Counted from the stretch's first letter, positions 1 to 7,356 are shown. The stretch is DNA of 18,507 nucleotides from Blautia sp. AF19-10LB (GCF_003461245.1 NZ_QTWS01000044.1:1458-19964); one strand, 5' to 3'. Notes: a model not told the origin generated them from the sequence alone. Program-made: numbers and translations.

Positions 1-176
1 CGAAAGGCGCGGCAACTTGCCTTGGCGGAAGCTGTAGTTCCCGCGAGCACGCCGAAGGCGTGGTGTCGACGGGCCCGTAGTATGGGATATTGCGGAAGCA
101 TGTAGAATAATAGAATACGTAGGATTGGTTAGTTTCAGGTGCAAATTTGAACCATACAGAAAAACCAACAATATAA
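1..176. other. Gene-free left edge, GC-rich first ~100 nt
   Basis: No credible reading frame crosses this stretch on either strand. The first ~100 bases are much more GC-rich than the AT-rich remainder and contain short self-complementary elements, such as GGCAAcTTGCC near 12-22 and CACGCCgaaGGCGTG near 49-63. It could be the 3' end of a structured RNA or of a repeat that begins outside the window. I cannot identify it. Confidence 0.4.
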
Positions 177-222
177 ATAAGCGCAGACTCATGGGGCAAC
201 CGTGCAAGTCTGCGCTTATATT
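177..222. terminator. Strong hairpin terminator before repeat copy 1
   Basis: A perfect 13-bp stem is formed by 177-189 (ATAAGCGCAGACT) and 207-219, with a 17-nt loop. The stem ends in A/T-rich sequence on both sides, but the T-tract is short. It probably ends a transcript that starts left of the window. Repeat copy 1 begins immediately after it. Confidence 0.6.
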
Positions 223-434
223 ATACGAAAATCTTCCGATTTGATGCACCAGGAGAATTTTTCAAAGGGCACTACATAAGACCAAATTTCCGTCAAACAC
301 CCAGCCCAGGGGTGGCGAGGGGACGGGCGACGTCCCTTCGCGGTTTTCTTATATCCCCAAATATAACAAAAGGTCTCAGGGAAACTTCCATGATAAAAAT
401 GTCAATATAAATTGACGGGTCCAAGGGCAGTCCT
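221..434 (+). repeat. Dispersed structured intergenic repeat, copy 1
   Basis: This stretch aligns over about 215 bases with 7633-7848, and its core also aligns with the reverse complement of 11689-11812. Conserved blocks include CACCAGGAGAATTTTTCAAAGG, CGTCAAACACCCAGCCCAGG and a tail with ACGGGTCCAAGGG. The core folds into a CACCC/GGGTG hairpin and then a longer hairpin, GCGAGGGGAC (315-324) with GTCCCTTCGC (332-341), followed by GGTTTTC. No protein is encoded consistently across the copies. It may be a REP/MITE-like element or a non-coding RNA family; I do not recognise it. Confidence 0.75.
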
Positions 435-486
435 ATTTGGAAATTATGCATAAAAAATCCTGAAAAAATATATGGATTTTATCCAA

Positions 487-515
487 TTGTTATTATACAA
501 TAAATGTGCTATTCT
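487..515 (+). promoter_or_regulatory. Predicted sigma-A promoter of the IclR gene
   Basis: TTGTTA (487-492) and TATTCT (510-515) are separated by exactly 17 bases, placing transcription start near 522. The operator palindrome at 542-558 then lies in the initially transcribed region, a position suited to repression. Only similarity to the consensus supports it. Confidence 0.45.
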
Positions 516-541
516 TTAATTACAAAATAATTTATAACAAA

Positions 542-558
542 GTTCTGAAATACAGAAC
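542..558. promoter_or_regulatory. IclR operator, first copy
   Basis: GTTCTGAAATACAGAAC is a palindrome with perfect 6-bp arms (GTTCTG/CAGAAC) and a 5-bp spacer, ending 20 bp before the IclR start codon. The identical 17 bases recur at 1413-1429 before the catabolic operon. Identical sequence in two control regions flanking an IclR gene strongly suggests it is that regulator's binding site, giving autoregulation and operon control. Confidence 0.7.
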
Positions 559-578
559 AACATGTAAGGGGAACGTCA

Positions 579-1337
579 ATGGCTCAGGATGAGATAAAGG
601 TTAAATCATTAAAAAAAGCACTGGATGTTCTGAATTGTTTTCTGGTGAAACCAACCTGGGGTGTTACAGAGATCAGTGATCGCCTTGGCCTGTACAAGAG
701 TAATGTATATGATATTCTGACGACATTAAAGGCAATGGATTATCTGGAAAAGGATGAAGAGACAGAGCGGTATAAACTGGGAATGCAGGTATTTGCATTG
801 AGCAGAGCGATGGAAGAGACATTTTCCATTATCAAGATTGCAATGCCATATATGCAGGAGCTGGCAAATATCACAAATGAGAGAGTATATCTTGCCATAC
901 CACATGAAGGTGAGGTTGTATATCTGGAGGCTACTTATCCAGCTGAGTCTGTGAATCTGATGCGTTCCATTCTGGGAGAGAGGGCAGAGATGCATTGTAC
1001 CGGAATCGGTAAGGCTATGCTGGCCAATCTTTCGGAGGAAGAAATCAGTGCTTATCTGCAGAAGAAACTGACTGTTTATACAGATCATACGATTTCAGAT
1101 CCCGTTCAGTTGAAGGCAGAGCTGGAGGCTACAAGGCAGAGAGGTTATGCCATTGATGATATGGAACATGAATTTGGGGTAAAATGTGTGGCAATGCCAA
1201 TTTTTGACAAAACACATAAATTGTATGCTGCGATCAGCGTCAGTGGTCTTGCTGTTCATTTTACAGATCGTCAGATCCAGGAATGGGCTCTGCTGATCAA
1301 GAAATATGTAGCAAAAATCGAGAATCGTCTTTCATGA
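579..1337 (+). CDS. IclR family transcriptional regulator
   Basis: The 252-residue protein has the usual IclR length and layout. A winged helix-turn-helix occupies roughly residues 7-70 (VTEISDRLGLYKSNVYDILTTL is the HTH core), and an effector-binding domain follows from about 75 to the end, with the family's CTGIGKAMLA stretch at 140-149. The start is supported by AAGGGGA seven bases upstream. IclR proteins usually sense a pathway metabolite and control adjacent catabolic genes. Here the next gene begins 110 bp downstream in the same direction, and identical palindromes precede both genes. Its target is therefore very probably the 1448-6921 operon plus itself. Whether it activates or represses cannot be read from sequence, although the operator lying downstream of its own predicted promoter favours autorepression. 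The ligand is unknown. Confidence 0.93.
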   Translation: MAQDEIKVKSLKKALDVLNCFLVKPTWGVTEISDRLGLYKSNVYDILTTLKAMDYLEKDEETERYKLGMQVFALSRAMEETFSIIKIAMPYMQELANITNERVYLAIPHEGEVVYLEATYPAESVNLMRSILGERAEMHCTGIGKAMLANLSEEEISAYLQKKLTVYTDHTISDPVQLKAELEATRQRGYAIDDMEHEFGVKCVAMPIFDKTHKLYAAISVSGLAVHFTDRQIQEWALLIKKYVAKIENRLS

Positions 1338-1364
1338 GAGGAAAAAATGCATTTAAAAATGTGG

Positions 1365-1381
1365 ACGTGATTTATTCACGT
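1365..1381. promoter_or_regulatory. Inverted repeat upstream of the catabolic operon
   Basis: ACGTGATTTATTCACGT has perfect 6-bp arms and a 5-bp centre, in the 110-bp gap between the regulator and the operon. It has no T-tract, so a terminator is unlikely. It may be a second operator for another regulator; the GTGA...TCAC halves recall CRP/FNR-type sites, but the spacing is one base short. Confidence 0.35.
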
Positions 1382-1403
1382 TCACAAAAAAATGTCCATA
1401 CAA

Positions 1404-1429
1404 CAGAACATTGTTCTGAAATACAGAAC
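1404..1429. promoter_or_regulatory. IclR operator, second copy with an extra half-site
   Basis: The palindrome GTTCTGAAATACAGAAC (1413-1429) is identical to the one at 542-558. A third half-site, CAGAAC at 1404-1409, sits 3 bp further upstream, making CAGAAC-N3-GTTCTG-N5-CAGAAC. It ends 8 bp before the AGGAGG ribosome site of the next gene. The extra half-site could allow binding of a higher-order oligomer. Confidence 0.7.
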
Positions 1430-1447
1430 ATAAAAGAGGAGGAAGTA

Positions 1448-2446
1448 ATGAAACTGATAATGGAGAGATGCCCGACGGATATGTGCCATGCATCTACCTT
1501 GTTGAAAACAGGCCCGGATAGATTTCTCGTAGCTTGGTTTGGTGGAACAAAGGAAGGCAATGGCGATGTGGCAATCTGGATCACAAGAGGGAATGAAGAA
1601 TATTTTGATGCTCCGCAGATTCTGGCACAGTCTGATGAAGCTCACTGGAATCCGGTTCTGTTTCGGATCAATGAGAGTAAAATTATTCTTTTCTACAAAG
1701 TTGGTAATGAGATCAGCAAATGGCGGACCATGTATCGGATTTCAGAAGATAACGGAGAAACTTTTGGAGAAGAAAAAGAGCTGGTTCAGGAGGATCAGGG
1801 CGGCAGAGGTCCTGTAAGAAACAAGCCTGTCCGTCTGGAAAATGGAAGAATTCTTGCACCGGGATCAACGGAACAGGGAATCTGGAAAGCTTTTGTGGAT
1901 CGTTCAGATGATGATGGAGTGTCCTGGAATAAATCAGAAGAAGTTGAAATCCGGCAGCTGGAGTATAAAGCCGGTGAAAGAACTGTCGAAAAAGACGACA
2001 GTGCTATTCCGGTAAGTGAGCAGTCCTTTTACGGAAGAGGAGTAATCCAGCCTACATTGTGGGAAAGTGCTCCTGGTCAGGTACACATGCTTCTTAGAAG
2101 TACGGAAGGCAAAATTTACAGAAGCGATTCTGGTGATAATGGAGATACCTGGACGGATGCGTATGCTACAGAACTTCCAAATAACAACAGTGGAATTGAT
2201 ATGGTTCCTTCTGAAGATGGAAAACTGTTTCTTGTATATAATCCTGTTGGAATAAATTGGGGAGAACGAACGCCGATTTCTCTGGCAGTTTCAGGAGATA
2301 ATGGACAAACATGGAAAAAAATCAGAGATCTGAGTACTGGCGAAGGGGAGTTTGCTTACCCGGCTATTATTCAGGATGAAGATTTTTTATATATCACTTA
2401 TACATACAAAAGGAAGAACATAGCCTTTTGGAAAATAAAAAAATAA
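1448..2446 (+). CDS. Cytoplasmic Asp-box (BNR) sialidase-like protein
   Basis: The start chosen is ATG 1448, five bases after a perfect AGGAGG (1437-1442). A longer frame opens at 1283, but its first 55 codons overlap iclR and cross the operator region, so it is unlikely to be used. The 332-residue product has four Asp-box motifs typical of six-bladed sialidase propellers: SEDNGETF (99-106), SDDDGVSW (153-160), GDNGDTW (229-235) and SGDNGQTW (282-289). Stretches such as WNPVLF (67-72) and NNSGIDMV (246-253) resemble the BNR_2 (PF13088) group. There is no signal peptide, so it acts inside the cell on imported material or is a non-hydrolytic member. It is the first gene of an operon with an aldolase, a TTT transporter and a YhcH protein. 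Its true substrate is uncertain; sialoside or another acidic glycoside is plausible. Confidence 0.8.
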   Translation: MKLIMERCPTDMCHASTLLKTGPDRFLVAWFGGTKEGNGDVAIWITRGNEEYFDAPQILAQSDEAHWNPVLFRINESKIILFYKVGNEISKWRTMYRISEDNGETFGEEKELVQEDQGGRGPVRNKPVRLENGRILAPGSTEQGIWKAFVDRSDDDGVSWNKSEEVEIRQLEYKAGERTVEKDDSAIPVSEQSFYGRGVIQPTLWESAPGQVHMLLRSTEGKIYRSDSGDNGDTWTDAYATELPNNNSGIDMVPSEDGKLFLVYNPVGINWGERTPISLAVSGDNGQTWKKIRDLSTGEGEFAYPAIIQDEDFLYITYTYKRKNIAFWKIKK

Positions 2447-2467
2447 AAGGAAAGAGAGGAAAGAAAA

Positions 2468-3388
2468 ATGGAGAATCGTTTTCCCGGAGGATCATGGCCA
2501 GTCATGCTTACTCCGTTTACAGAGAACAATGAAGTTGATTATGAGGGATTAAAGGAACTGGTAGACTGGTACATCAAAAATGGTGTGTCAGGAATGTTTG
2601 CAGTATGCCAGTCAAGTGAAATGTTTTATCTGTCTCTTGAAGAGAGAATAAAATATGCAGCAAAAACTGTGGAGTTTGCGGCAGGTCGTGTTCCGGTCAT
2701 TGCATCAGGTCATGTATCAGACAAGATTGAAGACCAGATCACAGAGCTTAATGAAATTGCAAAAACAGGGGTGGATGCAGTAATTTTGATCACCAACCGT
2801 CTGGCAAAAGAAGATGAAGATGATTCTGTATGGATTGAGAACTGCAAAAAGATTCTGGATAATATAGATCCGAATGTTCCGCTTGGATTTTATGAATGTC
2901 CGTATCCATATAAAAGATTACTTACACCGGAAACAATTTCCTGGTGTGCATCTACAGGAAGATTTTATTTTCTGAAAGATACCTGTTGTGATATTGAACA
3001 GATCAGGGAGAAACTGAAAGTTATTGAAGGTTCTAATCTGAAACTGTATAACGCTAATACAACAACTTTACTTGAATCCATGAGAGAAGGTGCGGCAGGT
3101 TTCTGTGGAGTTATGGACAATTTTCATCCTCAACTTTATACATGGCTCTGTGACCATTATAAAGAAGAAAAGGCAAAGGAAGTTTCCGATTTCCTGACAA
3201 TTGCATCCCTGATAGAGCGCCAGTATTATCCGGTAAATGCAAAGTATCATCTTTCTGAAATCGAAGGGCTTCATGTAACACTGAACAGTAGAACCAAGGA
3301 TAAAGCAGGACTGACAGAGACCTTTAAAGAAGAAGTAAAAGATCTGAGTAAACTTACAAAATATGTAGAACAAAAGATATTGGGATAA
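2468..3388 (+). CDS. Dihydrodipicolinate synthase/N-acetylneuraminate lyase family aldolase
   Basis: This 306-residue class I aldolase begins after a GGAAAGAGGAAAG purine-rich ribosome site. The Schiff-base lysine is probably K170 (FLKDTC), and the partner tyrosine is probably Y142 in GFYECPYP, where NanA and DapA have a related tyrosine motif. The usual GxxGE substrate-carboxylate loop near residue 48 is replaced by CQSSE (47-51). The barrel is therefore of the family but probably not a standard DapA, and possibly not a standard NanA. It most likely splits an imported 2-keto acid sugar into pyruvate and an aldehyde. It lies 21 bp after the Asp-box gene and 18 bp before the transporter binding protein, which supports a shared catabolic role. 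The amino-acid biosynthetic function (DapA) is disfavoured by this context. Confidence 0.85.
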   Translation: MENRFPGGSWPVMLTPFTENNEVDYEGLKELVDWYIKNGVSGMFAVCQSSEMFYLSLEERIKYAAKTVEFAAGRVPVIASGHVSDKIEDQITELNEIAKTGVDAVILITNRLAKEDEDDSVWIENCKKILDNIDPNVPLGFYECPYPYKRLLTPETISWCASTGRFYFLKDTCCDIEQIREKLKVIEGSNLKLYNANTTTLLESMREGAAGFCGVMDNFHPQLYTWLCDHYKEEKAKEVSDFLTIASLIERQYYPVNAKYHLSEIEGLHVTLNSRTKDKAGLTETFKEEVKDLSKLTKYVEQKILG

Positions 3389-3406
3389 TCAAGGGAGGAA
3401 AAAATT

Positions 3407-4384
3407 ATGGAGTGTAAAAAAATGGCAGCACTGGTACTTGCAGGTGCAATGGCAGTAACTACAATGACAGGATGTGGAAGTGCAGGAGGATCTGATAAAT
3501 ATCCAAGTAAAGACATTTCTGTTATCATTCCGAAAGCAGCAGGAGGCGGAACAGATACCGCAGCCAGAGGGCTTATCCAGTATATGAAAGAAAACCTGGA
3601 GGGAGCTAATTTTGTGGCAACCAATAAACCGGACGGCGGCGGAGTAACAGGTATGGTAGAAACTTCCGCAGCAAAAGCAGACGGATATACACTTGGAATG
3701 GTAACGGTTGAGCTGGCTATGTTCCCATGGCAGGATAAATGTCAGGTAACACCGGAAGATTACGCAGCAATCTGTGCACCGATCGCAGCACCGGCAGCAC
3801 TGATCGTACCTGCTGATGCACCATATGATTCAGTTGATGATTTTGTAGCATACTGCAAAGAAAATCCTGGTAAAGTTCAGGTTGGAAACTCTGGTATGGG
3901 TGCAATCTGGCATGTAGCAGCAGTAAGCTTCGAAAAAGAATTCGATGTAGAGCTGAAACACATTCCGTATCCGAATGGTTCCGCAGATATTGCAGCTGCA
4001 TTGACTGGTGGACATATCGATGCAACGATCGCAGATCCTTCCAGCTACAAATCACAGGTAGATGCAGGCGAAATGAAGATTCTTGGTATTATGTCTGAAG
4101 AACGTTCCAGTATTTATCCGGATGTTCCGACATTTAAAGAAATGGGACATGATATGGTAATTCGTGCATGGGCAAGCCTTGTAGCACCAAAAGATACACC
4201 AGAAGAGATCCTTACACAGCTGAGAGATGCAGCAAAGACAACCTGTGAAAGCGATGAGTTCAAAGAATACTTCGAAAAACAGGGTATCGATCCACAGTGC
4301 ATCATTGGTGATGACTGCCAGAAGATGATGGAAGATGACTATGCAATGTATGAAGATCTGTTGAAGGACATTGAGACTGAGTAA
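3407..4384 (+). CDS. Tripartite tricarboxylate transporter substrate-binding lipoprotein (TctC/Bug family)
   Basis: A lipoprotein signal peptide is clear: a basic start, a hydrophobic stretch, and the lipobox ending TMTGC with the lipidated cysteine at residue 23. The mature part begins with the family pattern YPSKDISVIIPKAAGGGTDT and has the usual Bug/TctC length (325 residues in total). These proteins capture a carboxylated solute outside the membrane and hand it to the TctA/TctB permease. The ribosome site is GGGAGG. A stable hairpin in the 60-bp gap to the next gene (4396-4427) may raise the level of this subunit's mRNA relative to the membrane subunits. The ligand cannot be read from sequence, but the flanking aldolase and YhcH genes point to an acidic sugar. 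Confidence 0.93.
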   Translation: MECKKMAALVLAGAMAVTTMTGCGSAGGSDKYPSKDISVIIPKAAGGGTDTAARGLIQYMKENLEGANFVATNKPDGGGVTGMVETSAAKADGYTLGMVTVELAMFPWQDKCQVTPEDYAAICAPIAAPAALIVPADAPYDSVDDFVAYCKENPGKVQVGNSGMGAIWHVAAVSFEKEFDVELKHIPYPNGSADIAAALTGGHIDATIADPSSYKSQVDAGEMKILGIMSEERSSIYPDVPTFKEMGHDMVIRAWASLVAPKDTPEEILTQLRDAAKTTCESDEFKEYFEKQGIDPQCIIGDDCQKMMEDDYAMYEDLLKDIETE

Positions 4385-4395
4385 ACAGGCAGGTA

Positions 4396-4427
4396 TGCAG
4401 ACAGGGGGAATGCACCCTCTGTCCGCA
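4396..4427 (+). other. Intercistronic hairpin between binding protein and TctB-like genes
   Basis: TGCAGACAGGGGG (4396-4408) pairs with CCCTCTGTCCGCA (4415-4427), with one mismatch and one G-T wobble over 13 positions and a 6-nt loop. No T-tract follows, so it is not a normal terminator. Its place after a binding-protein gene suits an mRNA-stabilising or partial-attenuation element. Confidence 0.6.
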
Positions 4428-4444
4428 TCATAGGAGGCAAAAAA

Positions 4445-4915
4445 ATGGGAAACATGAAAAAAGCAAATTATATAATTTCTGTGATCATGCTTTTGATCGG
4501 TGTCGGTATCGTGGCATTGGCTTCGTCACTGAAGATAAAGCTTGGTGAGGGTGATCCGGGAGCAGGTTTCTGGCCGATGATGCTGGGTGTTCTGATCATT
4601 GTTTTTTCTGTATGTCTGTTGTTCTCAACAATCAAAAACAAAGAAAAACTTGAAGCAAAAGCATTTACAATTGCAACACCGGCAAATATAAGAGTTTATA
4701 TCCTTTTCGGAATCATCATTCTTTTTTGTCTGATCCTTTATTTTCTCGGATTTTATGTAGGTGCACTGCTGTTCATTCCGGCAGTAATGTATTTACTGGA
4801 AGTTCGAAGTGTAAAGAAGATTGTACTGACAACAGTGATCACATTGGCGGCGATTTATGTTCTGTTTGGTATGCTGCTGAACATTACTCTGCCGGCACCG
4901 ATATTTATGAGATAA
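4445..4915 (+). CDS. TctB family small membrane subunit of a tripartite tricarboxylate transporter
   Basis: The 156-residue protein follows a GGAGG ribosome site and has four hydrophobic segments, roughly residues 7-26, 37-58, 82-107 and 110-150 (the last containing two closely spaced stretches). The sequence GDPGAGFWPMMLG in the first third is characteristic of TctB-like proteins. TctB is the poorly conserved small subunit that assembles with the large TctA permease. It lies between the binding protein and TctA-like genes, with only 12 bp to the latter, completing a canonical three-part system. Confidence 0.88.
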   Translation: MGNMKKANYIISVIMLLIGVGIVALASSLKIKLGEGDPGAGFWPMMLGVLIIVFSVCLLFSTIKNKEKLEAKAFTIATPANIRVYILFGIIILFCLILYFLGFYVGALLFIPAVMYLLEVRSVKKIVLTTVITLAAIYVLFGMLLNITLPAPIFMR

Positions 4916-4927
4916 GGAGAAAGAAGA

Positions 4928-6445
4928 ATGTCTGACATCTTAACAGCACTTGGCAACGTATTTACAATAGGCAATCTGGCCGGCCTTATTTTTGGAACCG
5001 GTGCAGGTATTCTGATCGGAGCAATGCCTGGACTTTCTGTAAACATGGGAATCGCCCTTCTGTTTCCCCTTACATTTGCATTTCAGGGAGTTGGAGGAAT
5101 CCTGATGCTTCTTGGCATCTACTGTGGGGCAATTTACGGTGGATCTATTTCAGCAATTCTGCTCAAAACACCGGGTACTCCGGCATCGGTGGCAACGACA
5201 CTGGATGGATACCCGATGGCTACCAAGTTGAAACAGCCAGGAAGAGCTCTTGGATTATCTACTTTTGGTTCTACCTTTGGTGGAGTTTTCAGTGCAATCT
5301 GTCTGATCATCTTTTCTCCAATGCTTGCATCAGTGGCATTGAAATTTTCCAAACCGGAATACTTTGCACTTGCGGTATTTGGACTCAGCATCATTACCAG
5401 TGTTTCTTCGGGTTCTATATTAAAAGGACTTCTGGGCGGATTCATTGGACTGTTTATTGCGACCATTGGAATTGACAACCTCAGTGGATCTGTACGATTT
5501 TCATTTGGATCTACATATCTTCTGGGAGGTATTTCCTTTGTTCCGATTCTGATTGGACTGTTTGCGTTTTCACAGGTTCTTCAGAGTGTAGAAGACTGTT
5601 ACAAAGAAAAATATGTAAAAACAGATGTAAAACTTACCAGAGTATTTCCGACTTGGGAAGACCTGAAGAGAGTATTTATTACATTACTTCGTTCTTCTAT
5701 TATCGGAACATTCATTGGCTGTGTTCCTGGAACAGGTGGAGATATCGCATCTTTCGTATCTTATGACCAGGCAAAGAGATGGTCAAAATACAAAGATAAT
5801 TTCGGTAATGGTGAACCGGAAGGTATCGTGGCCCCAGAGGCCGGAAATAACTCTGTATCCGGTGGTGCGATGATTCCAATGCTGACTCTTGGTATTCCTG
5901 GAGATGGCGCAACTGCCATTATGCTTGGAGCACTGATGGTTCAGGGAATGCAGCCGGGACCTCTGCTTTTCAAAGAGCAGGCAAGTTCTGTATATGCAAT
6001 CTTTATCGGACTGCTTCTGGCCAATATAGTTATGGGTCTTATGGGCTTTTCACTGATTCGTGTATTTGTTAAAGTTGTAAATATTCCAAAAGAAATCCTG
6101 ATCCCTATCATCTTTACACTTACATTTGTCGGTGCATATGCTTATAACAATTCCATGAACGATGTGTTTGTAATGGTATTCTGTGGCTTCCTCGGATACT
6201 TTATGAACAAGACAGAATTCTCTATGTCTGCGATCGTAATCGGTATCATCCTTGGCTCACTGGCTGAGACAAACTTCAGAGGCGCTCTTACCATGAGCGA
6301 TGGAAAATTCTCTATTTTCCTGACACACCCAATCTGTGCAGTATTCCTTGCACTGGCAGCAATTTCCCTTCTGTCACCGGTGCTTGGACCAGCTGTAAGA
6401 AAACTCTTAGGTAAAGACAAAGCAAAACAGGAGACAGAGGCATGA
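4928..6445 (+). CDS. TctA family large permease subunit of a tripartite tricarboxylate transporter
   Basis: The 505-residue polytopic membrane protein starts after AAGGAGA and has about a dozen hydrophobic segments. Hallmark TctA sequences are present: GILIGAMPGL near residues 28-37 followed by LLFPLTF, a central VPGTGGDIASF with DQAKRWSK, then APEAGNNS and GIPGDGATAIMLGA with MQPGPLLF. The duplicated PG-containing loops probably form the transport site. Transport is thought to be driven by an ion gradient. The stop codon overlaps the next start as ATGA (6442-6445), so the YhcH-like gene is translationally coupled to it. The full transporter is encoded here; its substrate is inferred to be a carboxylated sugar from context only. 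Confidence 0.95.
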   Translation: MSDILTALGNVFTIGNLAGLIFGTGAGILIGAMPGLSVNMGIALLFPLTFAFQGVGGILMLLGIYCGAIYGGSISAILLKTPGTPASVATTLDGYPMATKLKQPGRALGLSTFGSTFGGVFSAICLIIFSPMLASVALKFSKPEYFALAVFGLSIITSVSSGSILKGLLGGFIGLFIATIGIDNLSGSVRFSFGSTYLLGGISFVPILIGLFAFSQVLQSVEDCYKEKYVKTDVKLTRVFPTWEDLKRVFITLLRSSIIGTFIGCVPGTGGDIASFVSYDQAKRWSKYKDNFGNGEPEGIVAPEAGNNSVSGGAMIPMLTLGIPGDGATAIMLGALMVQGMQPGPLLFKEQASSVYAIFIGLLLANIVMGLMGFSLIRVFVKVVNIPKEILIPIIFTLTFVGAYAYNNSMNDVFVMVFCGFLGYFMNKTEFSMSAIVIGIILGSLAETNFRGALTMSDGKFSIFLTHPICAVFLALAAISLLSPVLGPAVRKLLGKDKAKQETEA

Positions 6446-6921
6446 TTTTTGATAAGATAGAAAATCTTGACAGATACAAAGAATTTGCCGATTATGCAGA
6501 ACAGATAAAACATTTTATTGAAAAAGATAAAAAAGAGCATCTGCCCGAAGGCCGTTATGAACTGGATGGCAACAATCTGTTTGCACTGGTACAGACTTAT
6601 GAGACAAAAGACAAAGAAAATGCCAGAATGGAAGCACATAAAAAATATGCAGATCTTCAGTTTATGGAAGAAGGAGAGGAAAGAATTTATATCGACTTCA
6701 CAGATGAACTCGAAGTAGAAGAAGACAAAACACCTACGCAGGATATTCTGTTTTACAAGAAAGCAGAAGACCATGGCTTCCATGTCCTTACAGAAGGAAC
6801 CTTCGGATATTATGCACCACAGGATGCACATATGCCGTGCATAAAAAATCACCAGAAGCAGAAGGTTCGGAAGATTGTGTTCAAAATAATTGCTGGGAAT
6901 TGCCCAGCGGCCCGTCAATAA
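6442..6921 (+). CDS. YhcH/YjgK/YiaL (NanQ-like) family protein
   Basis: The 159-residue protein belongs to the cupin-like YhcH/YjgK/YiaL group. Motifs include EAH (64-66), YADLQ (69-73), FMEEGEERI (74-82) and PQDAHMP (126-132), whose histidines and acidic residues bind metal in this family. E. coli NanQ (YhcH) speeds anomer conversion of sialic acid, and relatives occur in other sugar-acid operons. This supports an acidic sugar as the operon's substrate. It overlaps the TctA-like gene by 4 bp. The family usually ends near the VRKIVFKI strand; the last ~10 residues here (after position 149) run through a small GC hairpin at 6892-6908 and look like a non-conserved tail. A divergent intergenic repeat starts 10 bp after the stop. 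Confidence 0.9.
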   Translation: MIFDKIENLDRYKEFADYAEQIKHFIEKDKKEHLPEGRYELDGNNLFALVQTYETKDKENARMEAHKKYADLQFMEEGEERIYIDFTDELEVEEDKTPTQDILFYKKAEDHGFHVLTEGTFGYYAPQDAHMPCIKNHQKQKVRKIVFKIIAGNCPAARQ

Positions 6922-6930
6922 TTTGGCAAA

Positions 6931-7019
6931 TATAAAACCCTGAGGGGGAGCATCTCGAAGTTGCGAAGGCCGAAGCTCCCCCTCAGACACCCCCTACTTG
7001 GCCACGCCTGGTGCATCAA
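6931..7019 (-). repeat. Divergent copy (copy 4) of the structured repeat, minus strand
   Basis: Read on the minus strand, it starts with TTGATGCACCAGG, the same block as in copy 1. It ends in a strong hairpin followed by GGTTTTATAT, the same ending as the other copies. The hairpin is a perfect 12-bp stem, 6940-6951 with 6975-6986 (CTGAGGGGGAGC). The middle differs from copies 1-3, so membership in the family is tentative. In the + direction the hairpin lies 18 bp after the YhcH-like stop but lacks a T-tract. Confidence 0.45.
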
Positions 7020-7084
7020 GACAGAACGGGCTGACGCTAACTGTTAGGGCTGTTTCGCTGGCGTGAAAGGCGCGGGGGTGTTGG

Positions 7085-7265
7085 GATGACTACGTGAGGA
7101 GTAAGTCGTCTGGAAACCAACGAAGATTGGGAATGAGAATGACTACGTGGGAAGTAAGTCGTCTGGAAACCAACGAAAATTGGGTGCTGGAATGACTCTG
7201 TAAGAAGTAATTTATTTGAAAGACCACAGAATTTTGGAAAAATGGATGACTGTAGAATGAGCAAG
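7085..7265. repeat. 53-bp degenerate tandem repeat, three units and a partial
   Basis: ATGAC recurs at 7086, 7139, 7192 and 7246, giving periods of 53, 53 and 54. Units 1 and 2 are nearly identical, sharing GTAAGTCGTCTGGAAACCAA. Unit 3 is diverged and unit 4 is a fragment. Each good unit contains GACT...AGTC and CCAA...TTGG self-complementary pairs, so it could fold into two small hairpins. No conserved reading frame is evident, as 53 is not a multiple of three. Confidence 0.8.
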
Positions 7266-7356
7266 CCAGATTAAAGTCAATAAATGCTCTTGAGATGGTT
7301 GGCTTGGAAGATAGTATTTTAGATTCTGACCAATGAAGAGTTTTAAAATGGATGGC

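Noticed and set aside
221..434. T-box or other known riboswitch in repeat copy 1
   Set aside because: GGGTCC in the tail faintly recalls T-box motifs, but the T-box core (AGGGTGGNACCGCG) is absent and the copies precede unrelated genes or lie in opposite orientation.
1283..1447. N-terminal extension of the Asp-box protein to 1283
   Set aside because: It overlaps iclR, runs through the operator palindrome and ignores the perfect AGGAGG before 1448.
6142..6990. 282-residue minus-strand frame across the TctA end and YhcH gene
   Set aside because: It is antisense to two well-supported genes, rich in F/C/I runs and has no family features.
7037..7264. 75-residue minus-strand frame over the tandem repeat
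   Set aside because: The 53-bp unit is not divisible by three, so the frame changes between units; not a repeat protein.
7085..7265. CRISPR array
   Set aside because: The units are contiguous degenerate 53-bp tandem repeats without unique spacers, and no cas genes are present.
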